Shown in pieces: positions 15,170 through 23,376 of a DNA stretch of 34,587 bases; position 1 is the first letter of the stretch, and the number at the start of each line of letters is the position of its first letter. The notes beneath the pieces were generated by a model. That model was not told the origin of the DNA, searched no databases, and was given only the letters and a program-made list of their open reading frames with translations. The stretch lies in contig CALITC010000012.1 of assembly GCA_938041505.1 (NCBI GenBank), positions 1-34,587 on the forward strand. Reading direction: 5' to 3'. The stretch is from an uncultured Patescibacteria group bacterium (GTDB taxonomy: Bacteria; Patescibacteriota; JACMRA01). The translations under genes were made by a program, and so were the position numbers.

Positions 15170-15637
15170 ATGAATATAAAAAAAGTGATAATTGGAATTT
15201 CTTTTGTTGTGTTAACAATTCTATTTTTGTGGATGTTTGCTTTTTCAGAAGCTTCTTCGCAATTAACTACTCTTGACATAAGAACTGAGCTGGCGGCAAC
15301 TAGTGAAGAGAGAATTCAAGGCTTGATGAATCGTCAAGAACTCTGCGATCAATGTGGTATGATTTTTGACTTCGGCGGTAGTGAGCAAGTCAGCTTTTGG
15401 ATGAAAGACACCATTATACCTTTAGACATAATCATGATCGAACAGAATGGGGTAATAGACTCTATTCATAAAAATACCACCCCTCTTAATACTGAAAAGA
15501 GGTATCGCTCAGAGGGTGAAGTTCGATATGTACTAGAAATAAATGCTGGAAAATCAGATAAATTTAATTTGGAAGCTGGTGATAGACTGGATATCAAGGA
15601 TTTACTTGAACAGTCTTTACCATACGGAGAGTTGTGA
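15170..15637 (+). CDS. DUF192 family protein, membrane-anchored
   Basis: This 155-residue protein has an N-terminal hydrophobic helix or signal (about 4-26) and a DUF192 domain. The domain shows EERIQGLMNRQELCDQCGMI, FDFGGSEQVSFWMKDTIIPL and DIIMIEQNGVIDSIHK. These match the family pattern RxxGLMxRxxLxxxxGMxFxF...FWMKxTxxPLDxxFI...G. The domain ends with VRYVLEINAG...LEAGDRL. The family is small, often exported, and of unknown function. CDQC adds a pair of cysteines just before GM. The gene starts 9 nt after the DegT-like gene and ends with TGA, which shows UGA is read as stop here. Confidence 0.9.
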   Translation: MNIKKVIIGISFVVLTILFLWMFAFSEASSQLTTLDIRTELAATSEERIQGLMNRQELCDQCGMIFDFGGSEQVSFWMKDTIIPLDIIMIEQNGVIDSIHKNTTPLNTEKRYRSEGEVRYVLEINAGKSDKFNLEAGDRLDIKDLLEQSLPYGEL

Positions 15638-15662
15638 ATAGACCTATGATTTGCTTTTGGGC

Positions 15663-15668
15663 TTGACT
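15663..15668 (+). promoter_or_regulatory. TTGACT box before the gene at 15713
   Basis: TTGACT lies 50 nt before the ATG at 15713. No convincing -10 box was found at the standard spacing. Confidence 0.25.
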
Positions 15669-15712
15669 ATAAGTGCAAATTTGAGGTTCTCTTTTTGAAG
15701 TAAAAATACGAA

Positions 15713-16342
15713 ATGTTTGGAGATAGTGTGTTGATACGGCGTGTAATTTGGTTGATTCTGTTGGCATCTATTATTGTAGGGGCTCTGTTTTTGCTGAGAG
15801 ATGATAACAAAGACTACAAGCAATCTGAAATATCAGAGCAAATGAGCGAATTAACTTTGGCTTCTGTTGAGAAAAATTCTATAGTAGGTGTTTTTAACGG
15901 CGTTATGCAACTGTTAGATGACGATTTGCTTTTTCCTCGATCAAGAGTAGAGTTTGAAGAGGAAAATTATTTTACCATGGTGGCGGAAGATTTTAATATA
16001 GCTTTACTTGGGAATGACAAGCTTAAAGTAAATTCTCGCTACCCTATATTTGATATGAAGGTCGAAGGGGTTTACGAAGATGCTGGGGATAATATACTTT
16101 TAAAAATTCAAACAATCAGCACAAGCTTTAGAATATTTATTGAAGATGAGTATCAAGGCATAGACACGGCCACGACTGAAGAACTTTTTGTGAATATGCG
16201 CTCAAGTGGTATTGTGATACCAACTGTGTCAGAAGATGTTCCTTATGTCATTGAAGTCAAAACAACCTTTCAAGAAGATCGCTTAGAGTTGATGAGCATT
16301 CCAGAATCTTCTAAAATGCTTTATTTTCACGAGAAAATTTAG
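15713..16342 (+). CDS. Hypothetical membrane-anchored protein (209 aa)
   Basis: No family is recognised. One N-terminal membrane helix (about residues 9-27, IRRVIWLILLASIIVGALFL) is followed by a polar, acidic extracytoplasmic domain of about 180 residues. That domain has alternating strands (NYFTMVAEDFNIALLG, SRYPIFDMKVEGVYED, NILLKIQTISTSFRIFIEDE), suggesting a beta-rich fold. There are no cysteines. It follows the DUF192 gene by 75 bp, with its own TTGACT box in between, and may be co-transcribed. Confidence 0.7.
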   Translation: MFGDSVLIRRVIWLILLASIIVGALFLLRDDNKDYKQSEISEQMSELTLASVEKNSIVGVFNGVMQLLDDDLLFPRSRVEFEEENYFTMVAEDFNIALLGNDKLKVNSRYPIFDMKVEGVYEDAGDNILLKIQTISTSFRIFIEDEYQGIDTATTEELFVNMRSSGIVIPTVSEDVPYVIEVKTTFQEDRLELMSIPESSKMLYFHEKI

Positions 16343-16391
16343 TACAAATCTATTCGCATACCAACCGTCAGCACCAAAATATATATTTATA

Positions 16392-16397
16392 TTGACC
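16392..16397 (+). promoter_or_regulatory. TTGACC -35-like box before the gene at 16432
   Basis: TTGACC in the context TATTGACCAAT, 40 nt before the ATG at 16432. No clear -10 box. Confidence 0.3.
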
Positions 16398-16431
16398 AAT
16401 ACGTTAAAAGCGTTCATTTTTAATAGTAGAT

Positions 16432-17046
16432 ATGCTTCTAGACAAGCTTGGTAAACAAAAAATGTTAAAATTTGTTCGAATTATTAGAGATCTTGAGTTT
16501 CTTTTATACCTCATATTAGGTGTTTATGGGTTCATGTTTTTATATGAAGTTTACATCTGCGACAACGCGACTTCTTGTGATTTTGTTTTTGTCAAAGGAT
16601 CTGTGGTGACAATGATGGCTCAGCTTGGTTGTGTTGTAGCAGCTATCACAAATGTTTTTTTGATAATATCAAACTTTGAGCTTTTCGACAAAAACAAAGA
16701 GGGTAATATTTTTTTTAAATCTAGTGTAATTGGCCTTGGTGTTGGGTATGGACTTATATCGCTGTTTTTCAAACAACTTATTCTAAATGGTGGCCTGGGC
16801 GACAACCAAGGGATTTTTATGGTATTGCTTTTGCTGTTCTTTGTTTGTGCTTCATTTTTGTTACAAGACAAGTACTCATGGGATCATAGCTCCTTATTTG
16901 TTAAAGTTAGGCTATCAGTATTCATTCTTAACTATATATTATTTTTGGTATCACCAGTCTCAGGATTGATTTTTGCTTTTCTTCTTGTTGGACCTATACT
17001 TTTCTTCATTCCTTACTTACCTGGTGTGCGAAAGCTTCGCATGTAA
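16432..17046 (+). CDS. Hypothetical six-helix membrane protein (204 aa)
   Basis: No family is recognised. About six hydrophobic segments are visible: near residues 24-44, 58-82, 95-115, 120-140, 150-168 and 172-190. A short cysteine-containing loop follows helix 1 (VYICDNATSCDFVF), with two Cys eight apart that could form a disulfide outside. The N-terminus is basic. It is a single gene between the unknown anchored protein and ileS. Confidence 0.7.
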   Translation: MLLDKLGKQKMLKFVRIIRDLEFLLYLILGVYGFMFLYEVYICDNATSCDFVFVKGSVVTMMAQLGCVVAAITNVFLIISNFELFDKNKEGNIFFKSSVIGLGVGYGLISLFFKQLILNGGLGDNQGIFMVLLLLFFVCASFLLQDKYSWDHSSLFVKVRLSVFILNYILFLVSPVSGLIFAFLLVGPILFFIPYLPGVRKLRM

Positions 17047-17175
17047 TTGATGAGAACGATCTTGGAATTTTAACTGGAACTTTTGGCAGCAGCAGAGCAA
17101 GTCTGATCAGCATCAAATTCCATCTTGTTCGACAAGAACCAAAGTAATTATACCCCCTCAGCTATAGCAACTCTC

Positions 17176-17204
17176 TTGACAGAAACTAGGTTGGCGGGTA
17201 GTCT
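17176..17204 (+). promoter_or_regulatory. Putative ileS promoter
   Basis: Perfect TTGACA (17176-17181), 17 nt, TAGTCT (17199-17204). It lies inside the longer open frame upstream of ATG 17245, which supports 17245 as the true start. No T-box motif is seen in the leader. Confidence 0.45.
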
Positions 17205-17244
17205 CAGTCCATATAAATCCTACCTTAAACCAATAAAAAGTACT

Positions 17245-20200
17245 ATGTTGAATAACGAACTGGAAGTCGTAAAGTTTTGGAAAGATCAAAACATATTCCA
17301 AAAAACTCTAAACAACCGTAAATCTGCTGAAACCTTTGTCTTCCTGGACGGACCGCCTTTTGTAACAGGTCTTCCTCACCTCGCACATATCTCAACTGGC
17401 TTTCCTAAGGATATTTTCCCACGGTATTGGACTCAGAAAGGCAAGTATGCCCAAAGACGTTGGGGCTGGGATTGTCACGGCCTCCCGATTGAAAATTTAG
17501 TACAACAGCAGCTCGGAATTACCCATAAGAGACAGATTGAGGAGGAGATTGGAATTGAAAAGTTTAATCAAGCTGCACGAGATAATATCTCTGGTTTTGA
17601 TAATGCCTGGAGAGAGTCTGTATCAAGAAGCGGGCGCTGGGTGGATATGGATGATCAATATCGGACTATGGATAACGACTTCATGGAGTCTGTCTGGTGG
17701 GGTCTTGGCCAGCTTTGGAAGAAAGGTCTTTTATACAAAGATTACCGTGTGAGCATGTACTCACCTTCGATGGGAGCAACATTGTCACACATGGAAATTA
17801 ACGATGACATAAAATATGTTAATGAGACTATTGATTCACCGGTGGTTAGGTTTAAGGTTAAGAATGCACCAACGCGCAAATTAACCCGCAAAATTCTAGA
17901 AGAGGTTGCTTTTAATTACTCGGAACAACTCCACCTCAAACTTGATATTGAGAAGCGCTTAAAAACCCTTGAGAGTTTGGATGAAAGTAAAAAACGTACC
18001 AGCCTTCAAGAATTACTAAATTCTGGAGCACCAGAATTCAGCGGCATAGAATGGGACAACTTCAAGACAGATTTAGAAGCGCGTCAAGAGATTGAGCACC
18101 TCAAGGATCAGCTAGAATACGTACACCAGAATATCACCAAGCTAAAGCGAATGAAAGATATCCTAAACGCAGATTATCCGCTCAACATGCTGAGCTGGAC
18201 CACTACGCCTTGGACACTTCCCGCAAATGTCGCAATAGGAGTTGGGCCAGAAATAGAGTATTCAATCTACTTTTTGCCAGCTACGAAAGAAATGGTATTA
18301 CTTGCAGAAAACCGAGTAATAGACATCCTCTCAACTCAGTTCAAAGATACCGTTCTCAACACGCCTCAGATTCAAGCCCAACTTCAAGAAATAGAAGATT
18401 CAAGCGAATTCTTTGAAACCTTAGATGTGGATATTTTAAAGATGGCTTCTTTCCCTGGTATGGACTTAGAAGGTTTGGAATACGAACCCTTATTCGAAAG
18501 CAATCAACATATCGAGTCTTACGAAGAAAAAGCATCCATGCATAAAGTCTACACGACTGAGATTGTTACTGATACTGACGGGACAGGAGTTTTGCATATT
18601 GCTCCGGCGTACGGACCTGAGGATTTTGAAATCAAAAAACAACGCAACTTACCAGTTTTGTATTCGCTTAATGAATATGGTGAAATGCGAGACGATCTCC
18701 ACAAAGATTTGAAGCCTGTTTACGGTAAAAAATTCGTATCTGCAAACCCTCTTGTCAACGAAATACTTCAAAAGCGCAAAGATCTGTTTGCCATTATTAA
18801 ATACAAACATAAATACCCAACGTTTAACAGGGATAATAAAAAGGTATATTATTCAGCTCAAGAAAACTGGTTTATTGGAGAGACACAATTTTTAGACTCT
18901 TCACTGCGCCAAAATGAAAAGATTAACTGGTTCCCAGAACACTTAAAGGAAGGGCGCTTTAGAAAAGGCTTGGAGACTGCACCAGACTGGTGTATATCGA
19001 GAAAACGATACTGGGGTAACCCGCTGCCTATCTGGCAAAACGAAGATAAGTCCAAGATTGTTTATGTCGACAGCTTAGAGAAGCTTCGGTCACTTGCAAT
19101 TAATCCAATTTATAGACTAATCAACTCAAGAGACTTGAACCCTGATGTGTTTGATGGAGGTCGCACTGTCATCTTTACAGACAACAACAACAAACTCCCG
19201 CTTGGCATAAGCGCTTCTCAATATCGCAGCAAGCACCTCACCGATCTGCGCAAAGAAAAAGATTTGAATATTAAATCCTTTGCGCGATACGCTCAGTTGA
19301 TGCTTAACGAAATGCTTGAGCTGTTTGGTAAGTTTAATACCATCCAAACACTTTTTACTGATGATGAGCAGCGTTTGTGGACTACTTGGATTTATAGCCT
19401 ACACCCGGACAGCAAGAAGATCTCTCACAACTTCTACTTCTTCAAGAAAGTGCAACAAAATGAAGATGGAGAATACCAACCGGTTGGTGAGATCCTTATT
19501 TTGGATTTACACAGGCCGTATATTGACTCCATCTTGCTTACCGATGAGGTAGAAAATGTCTATACTCGTATTCCAGAAGTTATGGATTGCTGGGTAGAAA
19601 GCGGATCTATGCCTTGGGCGAGTTATCATTACCCGTTTGATAATAAAGAGTTTGTCGAGAAGAACACTCCAGCAGACTACATTGTAGAGTACGAAGGCCA
19701 GATTAGAGGATGGTTCCATGCACTCCATGTTCTTTCGACTGGGATTTTTGGTTCAAACTCTTTTAGCAACGTACATGCCCACGGAACACTGCTCGGATAT
19801 GACAAAAAGAAAATGAGTAAATCCAAAGGTAACTTCAAACCTACTGAGGAATATTTTGAAAAATATGGTAGTGACGCCTTGCGAATTTATTTCACCTCAA
19901 GCCCTTACTTTGAGGGAGAGACTTTGTCACTTAATGATAAAGACATGCAAGCTATCTTCCGCGACACCACCCTACTTCTTTCAAACTCTTCCAAGTTCGT
20001 TCAGTATGTCTTGAGTACCTATTCTAAGCGAGACATGCCGCTGACTTACGTACACCCTCTGAATAGATGGTGGAAAGCTTATACAGACGAATATGCATTT
20101 AAGATTGATCAGGCCTTACAGAATTACGACTTGCTTGAGGCATCTAGACTAGTAATCCCATATATTAAAGATCTTTCAACTTGGTACATCCGAAGGTCCA

Positions 20201-20913
20201 AAGATTTGTTGCATACTGACTTTGGCGTTGAGGTTGCAGCATGCTTGAAAGAGTCAATGAAACTCTTCTGTATAGTTACTGCTAGCTTACAGCCATTCAA
20301 TACCGAACGAATTTGGTCTGTTCTGAAAGACGCAAATGACCCCGAATCTGTACACATGACGACTATCCCTTATTTGAAAGGTGCGAGTGATAAACAAAAA
20401 GAACTCCTTGTAAAAATGGATTTGTTTAGGGAACTTGTCAGTGACGTTCACTCTGTACGAAAAGATAAGAATATTAGAGTAAGACAACCGATGTATGCAG
20501 ACTTTAGCCAAATGAATATCGAGTTCGCTTTTGTAGATATTCTTATCAAAGAGTGTAATCTTATCGAAAAAGATCTCTCGAGAACTGAAGGAGAGATTTG
20601 GTCTAAGAAGACCGAGGAATTTGGTCACTTGCAGGTTGATCTGGTCATTGATAAAGAGCTCAGCGTTCTTGGATTTTCTAGAGATTTTGAACGCTCGGTA
20701 CAGGACTTTAGGAAGAAAAATGGAATGAGGCCAAATCAAATTGTACGCATGAAATGGATGCTTACCGAAGTGACCGATGAAGAAGTTCTGCAAAAAGTTC
20801 TGCAACATCTGAACTGGAACAAACTATGCGTTGAAGTCCAGTGGGTGGAGAACTTAGAGAATCAAGAGAAGTCGTTTAAAGTCAAGGACCTTGTGAAAGT
20901 TATCGTTGCTTAA
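17245..20913 (+). CDS. ileS: Isoleucyl-tRNA synthetase, unusually long with two insertions
   Basis: This 1222-residue class Ia synthetase charges tRNA-Ile. The HIGH motif is modified to HLAH (residues 45-48, in GPPFVTGLPHLAHIS), and KMSKS is intact at 856-860. The editing domain has WTTTPWTLPANVA and HIAPAYGPEDFE. GWDCHGLPIE and RPYIDSILL are conserved. Two inserts are absent from standard IleRS: a charged coiled-coil of about 105 residues (about 207-312) before the editing TTTPW motif, and about 135 residues (about 615-752) before DLHRPYID. The CxxC zinc pair normally after that motif is replaced by DEVENVYTRIPEV. The frame extends upstream to a TTG at 17125, but a TTGACA box at 17176 and the family N-terminus favour 17245. 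Eukaryote-like IleS2 proteins are about 1040 residues. Confidence 0.93.
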   Translation: MLNNELEVVKFWKDQNIFQKTLNNRKSAETFVFLDGPPFVTGLPHLAHISTGFPKDIFPRYWTQKGKYAQRRWGWDCHGLPIENLVQQQLGITHKRQIEEEIGIEKFNQAARDNISGFDNAWRESVSRSGRWVDMDDQYRTMDNDFMESVWWGLGQLWKKGLLYKDYRVSMYSPSMGATLSHMEINDDIKYVNETIDSPVVRFKVKNAPTRKLTRKILEEVAFNYSEQLHLKLDIEKRLKTLESLDESKKRTSLQELLNSGAPEFSGIEWDNFKTDLEARQEIEHLKDQLEYVHQNITKLKRMKDILNADYPLNMLSWTTTPWTLPANVAIGVGPEIEYSIYFLPATKEMVLLAENRVIDILSTQFKDTVLNTPQIQAQLQEIEDSSEFFETLDVDILKMASFPGMDLEGLEYEPLFESNQHIESYEEKASMHKVYTTEIVTDTDGTGVLHIAPAYGPEDFEIKKQRNLPVLYSLNEYGEMRDDLHKDLKPVYGKKFVSANPLVNEILQKRKDLFAIIKYKHKYPTFNRDNKKVYYSAQENWFIGETQFLDSSLRQNEKINWFPEHLKEGRFRKGLETAPDWCISRKRYWGNPLPIWQNEDKSKIVYVDSLEKLRSLAINPIYRLINSRDLNPDVFDGGRTVIFTDNNNKLPLGISASQYRSKHLTDLRKEKDLNIKSFARYAQLMLNEMLELFGKFNTIQTLFTDDEQRLWTTWIYSLHPDSKKISHNFYFFKKVQQNEDGEYQPVGEILILDLHRPYIDSILLTDEVENVYTRIPEVMDCWVESGSMPWASYHYPFDNKEFVEKNTPADYIVEYEGQIRGWFHALHVLSTGIFGSNSFSNVHAHGTLLGYDKKKMSKSKGNFKPTEEYFEKYGSDALRIYFTSSPYFEGETLSLNDKDMQAIFRDTTLLLSNSSKFVQYVLSTYSKRDMPLTYVHPLNRWWKAYTDEYAFKIDQALQNYDLLEASRLVIPYIKDLSTWYIRRSKDLLHTDFGVEVAACLKESMKLFCIVTASLQPFNTERIWSVLKDANDPESVHMTTIPYLKGASDKQKELLVKMDLFRELVSDVHSVRKDKNIRVRQPMYADFSQMNIEFAFVDILIKECNLIEKDLSRTEGEIWSKKTEEFGHLQVDLVIDKELSVLGFSRDFERSVQDFRKKNGMRPNQIVRMKWMLTEVTDEEVLQKVLQHLNWNKLCVEVQWVENLENQEKSFKVKDLVKVIVA

Positions 20914-20938
20914 AAAAATAACTAATCGTTTGGATTAG
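20912..20938 (-). terminator. Rho-independent terminator of the gene at 20954-21415
   Basis: On the minus strand CTAATC-CAAAC-GATTAG is followed by TTA and seven T. It lies 16 bp past the stop codon and its T-run reaches the end of the convergent ileS gene. Confidence 0.7.
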
Positions 20939-20953
20939 CTATGTAAATTGTGC

Positions 20954-21415
20954 TCATAAAGTCATGAAGCCATCACCCCAATTGTAGTCGGTTGAACCTC
21001 CTCCGTCGCTTCCAGCTTTGTAACTGATTTCTTTGATTTTTGGTAAGCTTTCTACGTACACTTTAGCCTGTTCCTCAGTTGGAAAATGATTTATTACAGA
21101 TATTGCATATACCCCCTCCCAGCTATGGTAATAACCTTTGTGCATATCGTATAGCTGTTTATAGATTGTTTGTGTTATTTCGTAACGCATGTGATGATCC
21201 GCGTATACATATCCATCAACGATTTTAGAATCAGTACTATCTACACGCCTACCTTCTCTTTCTTGGACTACAAAAACGGAGTCTCCTGTTTTGGGCTTCC
21301 ATTCCTCTTCTATAACTCCTAAGTTCTTGTTTTCTATTATTATTTTTTCTTCTTTAGCTTGTACTTTTGTCTTTAATAAAAAACCTAAGTCTTCTAATCG
21401 AACTTTTTTGCTCAT
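20954..21415 (-). CDS. Hypothetical protein (153 aa)
   Basis: No family is recognised. The protein is soluble, charged and without signal peptide. It begins MSKKVRLEDLGFLLKTKVQA. A central part has several aromatic residues (YADHHMRYEITQTIYKQLYD, MHKGYYHSWEGVYAISVI), and the tail is glycine-rich (KAGSDGGGSTDYNWGDGFM). It has its own promoter (TTGACA 21469-21464, 17 nt, TATGTA) diverging from the NYN gene promoter only 10 bp away, and a clear terminator, so it is monocistronic. Confidence 0.65.
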   Translation of the reverse strand: MSKKVRLEDLGFLLKTKVQAKEEKIIIENKNLGVIEEEWKPKTGDSVFVVQEREGRRVDSTDSKIVDGYVYADHHMRYEITQTIYKQLYDMHKGYYHSWEGVYAISVINHFPTEEQAKVYVESLPKIKEISYKAGSDGGGSTDYNWGDGFMTL

Positions 21416-21440
21416 TTTTTCTATATAATCTATTTTTAAT

Positions 21441-21508
21441 TACATACCACATAATTAATATATTGTCAACAATAATTTATTGACTAGTCTAGAATTATAC
21501 AGTATACT
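21441..21508. promoter_or_regulatory. Divergent promoters for the hypothetical at 20954 and the NYN gene
   Basis: Minus strand: TTGACA (21469-21464), 17 nt, TATGTA (21446-21441). Plus strand: TTGACT (21480-21485), 17 nt, TATACT (21503-21508). The two -35 boxes are separated by 10 bp. The plus promoter leaves a leader of about 50 nt before ATG 21567. Confidence 0.7.
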
Positions 21509-21566
21509 TATGGTAACACTTTGAGAAATTATTCTCATAAATTTTAAAACATTTTTTGCATTCTTC

Positions 21567-22298
21567 ATGAATAGGAAACAAGGAGGTGAATTTATTCCTC
21601 CTAAAAACAAGAGTGACATGACGAGTCACCTAAAAAAACTCATAGAAAAAAAGCGTGTTAGTGTGTATATTGATTCGGCCAACTTATATTTTTCGTCGAA
21701 TATGGCCAAGATGAAAATTGATTTTATACACCTCTCACATTGGTTTCGAACTCACTGTAAGCTTACGGGGCTTAATTTTTATACGGCCTACGACCCTGAA
21801 GAGGATAAGCAGCTAGACTTTATTAGTGAGCTTAAAGACGACGGTTATCGGATAGTTAAAAAACCTCTTAAAGTATTCAAGGATTCCGCCAAGAAAGGAA
21901 ACATGGATATCGAACTTGCAGTGGATTGCATTCGCCAAAAAGATATGTATGATACCGTTATACTCTTGAGCGGTGATGGAGACTTTAGCTACTTGGTGCA
22001 AGCACTTTCTGATTTGGGTAAGGACACTATCATTCTCGGAGTTGGTGGTTTTACTTCTTACGAACTCCACCAAGAAGCCGATAACTATTTTTTCTTAAAT
22101 AGGATTAGAGATGTATGGTCAAGGCCGCGTAAAAGAAAGACTGCTGGAACAAAAAAATCAGTCTCAAAAAAAGACTCACCGACAACACCCAAAACCACAA
22201 AGCCAGTAGCTAAAAAGTCCACCCGCAAACAATCCCTTAAGAAATCACAGGAGACACCTCCAACAGAAGATACATCATCTCCAAAGATTTTCTTGTAG
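21567..22298 (+). CDS. NYN domain (LabA/DUF88-type) protein with basic tail
   Basis: This 243-residue protein has a PIN-like NYN domain (about residues 30-185), a fold of metal-dependent RNases. The acidic residues that would hold the metal are visible in VYIDSANLYF, KKGNMDIELAVDCIRQ and ILLSGDGDFSYLVQALSDLG. IILGVGGFTSYELHQEADNY completes the LabA/DUF88 pattern. The last 55 residues are rich in Lys, Ser, Thr and Pro (RPRKRKTAGTKKSVSKK and similar), a probable RNA-binding tail. The start is not certain: GGAGG at 21582-21586 lies inside the first codons and would suit initiation at ATT 21594 or ATG 21618 rather than ATG 21567. Confidence 0.88.
   Translation: MNRKQGGEFIPPKNKSDMTSHLKKLIEKKRVSVYIDSANLYFSSNMAKMKIDFIHLSHWFRTHCKLTGLNFYTAYDPEEDKQLDFISELKDDGYRIVKKPLKVFKDSAKKGNMDIELAVDCIRQKDMYDTVILLSGDGDFSYLVQALSDLGKDTIILGVGGFTSYELHQEADNYFFLNRIRDVWSRPRKRKTAGTKKSVSKKDSPTTPKTTKPVAKKSTRKQSLKKSQETPPTEDTSSPKIFL
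21581..21602 (+). promoter_or_regulatory. Shine-Dalgarno/anti-Shine-Dalgarno hairpin at the start of the NYN gene
   Basis: AGGAGG (21581-21586) pairs perfectly with CCTCCT (21597-21602) over a 10-nt loop. It is the only strong Shine-Dalgarno noticed in the window. It lies 12 nt after the ATG at 21567, and 7 nt before an in-frame ATT (21594). Confidence 0.4.
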
Positions 22299-22308
22299 CT
22301 ACTCTATT

Positions 22309-23058
22309 TCATTGCGATCTGTTCTTGTATTTAAAGAAATAAGATTCAAGCGCTAAACGACTCCACTTGTTTTTTGACCAAGTCTCATGCTTGTCGATTA
22401 ATTTGTTAAAATACTCCTTGGTTTGGCGAGGCTTGCTATATATTAGAGGGACCGAATATGATAGGTTAGCCCTTTTTATTGGGAACTTAGAATAATGGTT
22501 ATACGTGTATAAAGCAGCAAGAAGATCAATAGAATAAATCGCATGTCTGAGTACTCGATTATGAATCTCTTCATTAAAGAGCATATTGTTACTTACTGCC
22601 AGCTTTCGCGGGTATATGAATTTAATTCCGGGGACACCATACCACGGGCCTTGAAATATGCGTATGAGTGTGAAAATCTCTTTTGTTTTTGGATTTATTT
22701 CATGTACATGAGCAAGCCTATTTTCGGTTTTATAGAAGCCTTCAATATACTTAAGGCCGAGAGTGTTATTGTTATGATCAACAAAACTCACTAACTCGGA
22801 TACAAAATCTTTATTCCATATTTCATCGTCATATCGAAATATCACCCACTCACCAGAGACTTCACGCAAGCAGTGATTCTCAATGTATAAATTGGCGGTT
22901 TCAGCTTCGTGCAGCAGTATCGCAGAGTTTGGTTTTAATCTTTGTAGTATCTCTCTATTAGCAAAAACATGTATTCGAGCACCTTCGAGATTCTGCGTGT
23001 AAACATCTTCTAGATCTGACGGCTTGGTCAGAATTATACATATAGATACATTGCTCAT
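22309..23058 (-). CDS. Glycosyltransferase-like protein (GT-A/family 2 type, divergent)
   Basis: This is a 249-residue cytoplasmic protein. The N-terminus VSICIILTKPSDLEDV resembles the first strand of GT2 enzymes. The part AETANLYIENHCLREVSGEW then VIFRYDDEIWNKDFVSEL resembles the family pattern NxGxxxAxGEWVxFxDxDE, where the acidic cluster binds a metal and nucleotide sugar. The rest (FQGPWYGVPGIKFIYPRKLA, HAIYSIDLLAALYTYNHY) would hold the acceptor site. No membrane helix is present. The assignment is by motif only; another nucleotidyl-sugar transferase family is possible. It starts 3 nt after the stop of the gene at 23062, so the two are one operon. Confidence 0.45.
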   Translation of the reverse strand: MSNVSICIILTKPSDLEDVYTQNLEGARIHVFANREILQRLKPNSAILLHEAETANLYIENHCLREVSGEWVIFRYDDEIWNKDFVSELVSFVDHNNNTLGLKYIEGFYKTENRLAHVHEINPKTKEIFTLIRIFQGPWYGVPGIKFIYPRKLAVSNNMLFNEEIHNRVLRHAIYSIDLLAALYTYNHYSKFPIKRANLSYSVPLIYSKPRQTKEYFNKLIDKHETWSKNKWSRLALESYFFKYKNRSQ

Positions 23059-23061
23059 ATT

Positions 23062-23334
23062 CTACTGTTTTTCTAGTTCGCTTGGCAACACCAACTCAGG
23101 AGGCTCAGGTGCAGGAGGAGCCTGCTCTTCTGCACTCGAATTTGGTAGAGTTTCATCATTGCCAGGTGAACTTGGATTTTCTAAAATTATTTGAGTCTCC
23201 TCTGAGTCATCTAGTTTTCCCTCAGATATATTATCCACTACAAGACCAATTGCTGCAGCAATGACTATCAGTGTGAAGAAAATTATGATATATACTTTTC
23301 GATTGTTTGCTTTGGCGTTTAGGCGCTTAGACAT
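23062..23334 (-). CDS. Small single-pass membrane protein with Pro/Glu-rich tail (90 aa)
   Basis: No family is recognised. A basic cytoplasmic start (MSKRLNAKANNRK) is followed by one membrane helix (about 14-33, VYIIIFFTLIVIAAAIGLVV). An acidic, Pro-rich extracytoplasmic tail (NPSSPGNDETLPNSSAEEQA, PPAPEPPELVLPSELEKQ) follows and is probably disordered. It is upstream of and almost touching the glycosyltransferase-like gene, and 42 bp after the gene at 23377, so the three minus-strand genes probably form one unit. Confidence 0.6.
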   Translation of the reverse strand: MSKRLNAKANNRKVYIIIFFTLIVIAAAIGLVVDNISEGKLDDSEETQIILENPSSPGNDETLPNSSAEEQAPPAPEPPELVLPSELEKQ

Positions 23335-23376
23335 AGATAAATACTAGTTATCTGAATAATAGATAAAAAAAATTTT

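Noticed and set aside
17047-17244. Possible T-box riboswitch before ileS
   Set aside because: No T-box consensus (TGGNACCGCG) or matching specifier/terminator pair is visible; the stretch instead holds a TTGACA promoter box.
20287-20808. 173-codon antisense frame inside ileS
   Set aside because: It is the complement of a conserved part of IleRS, with no promoter or domain of its own.
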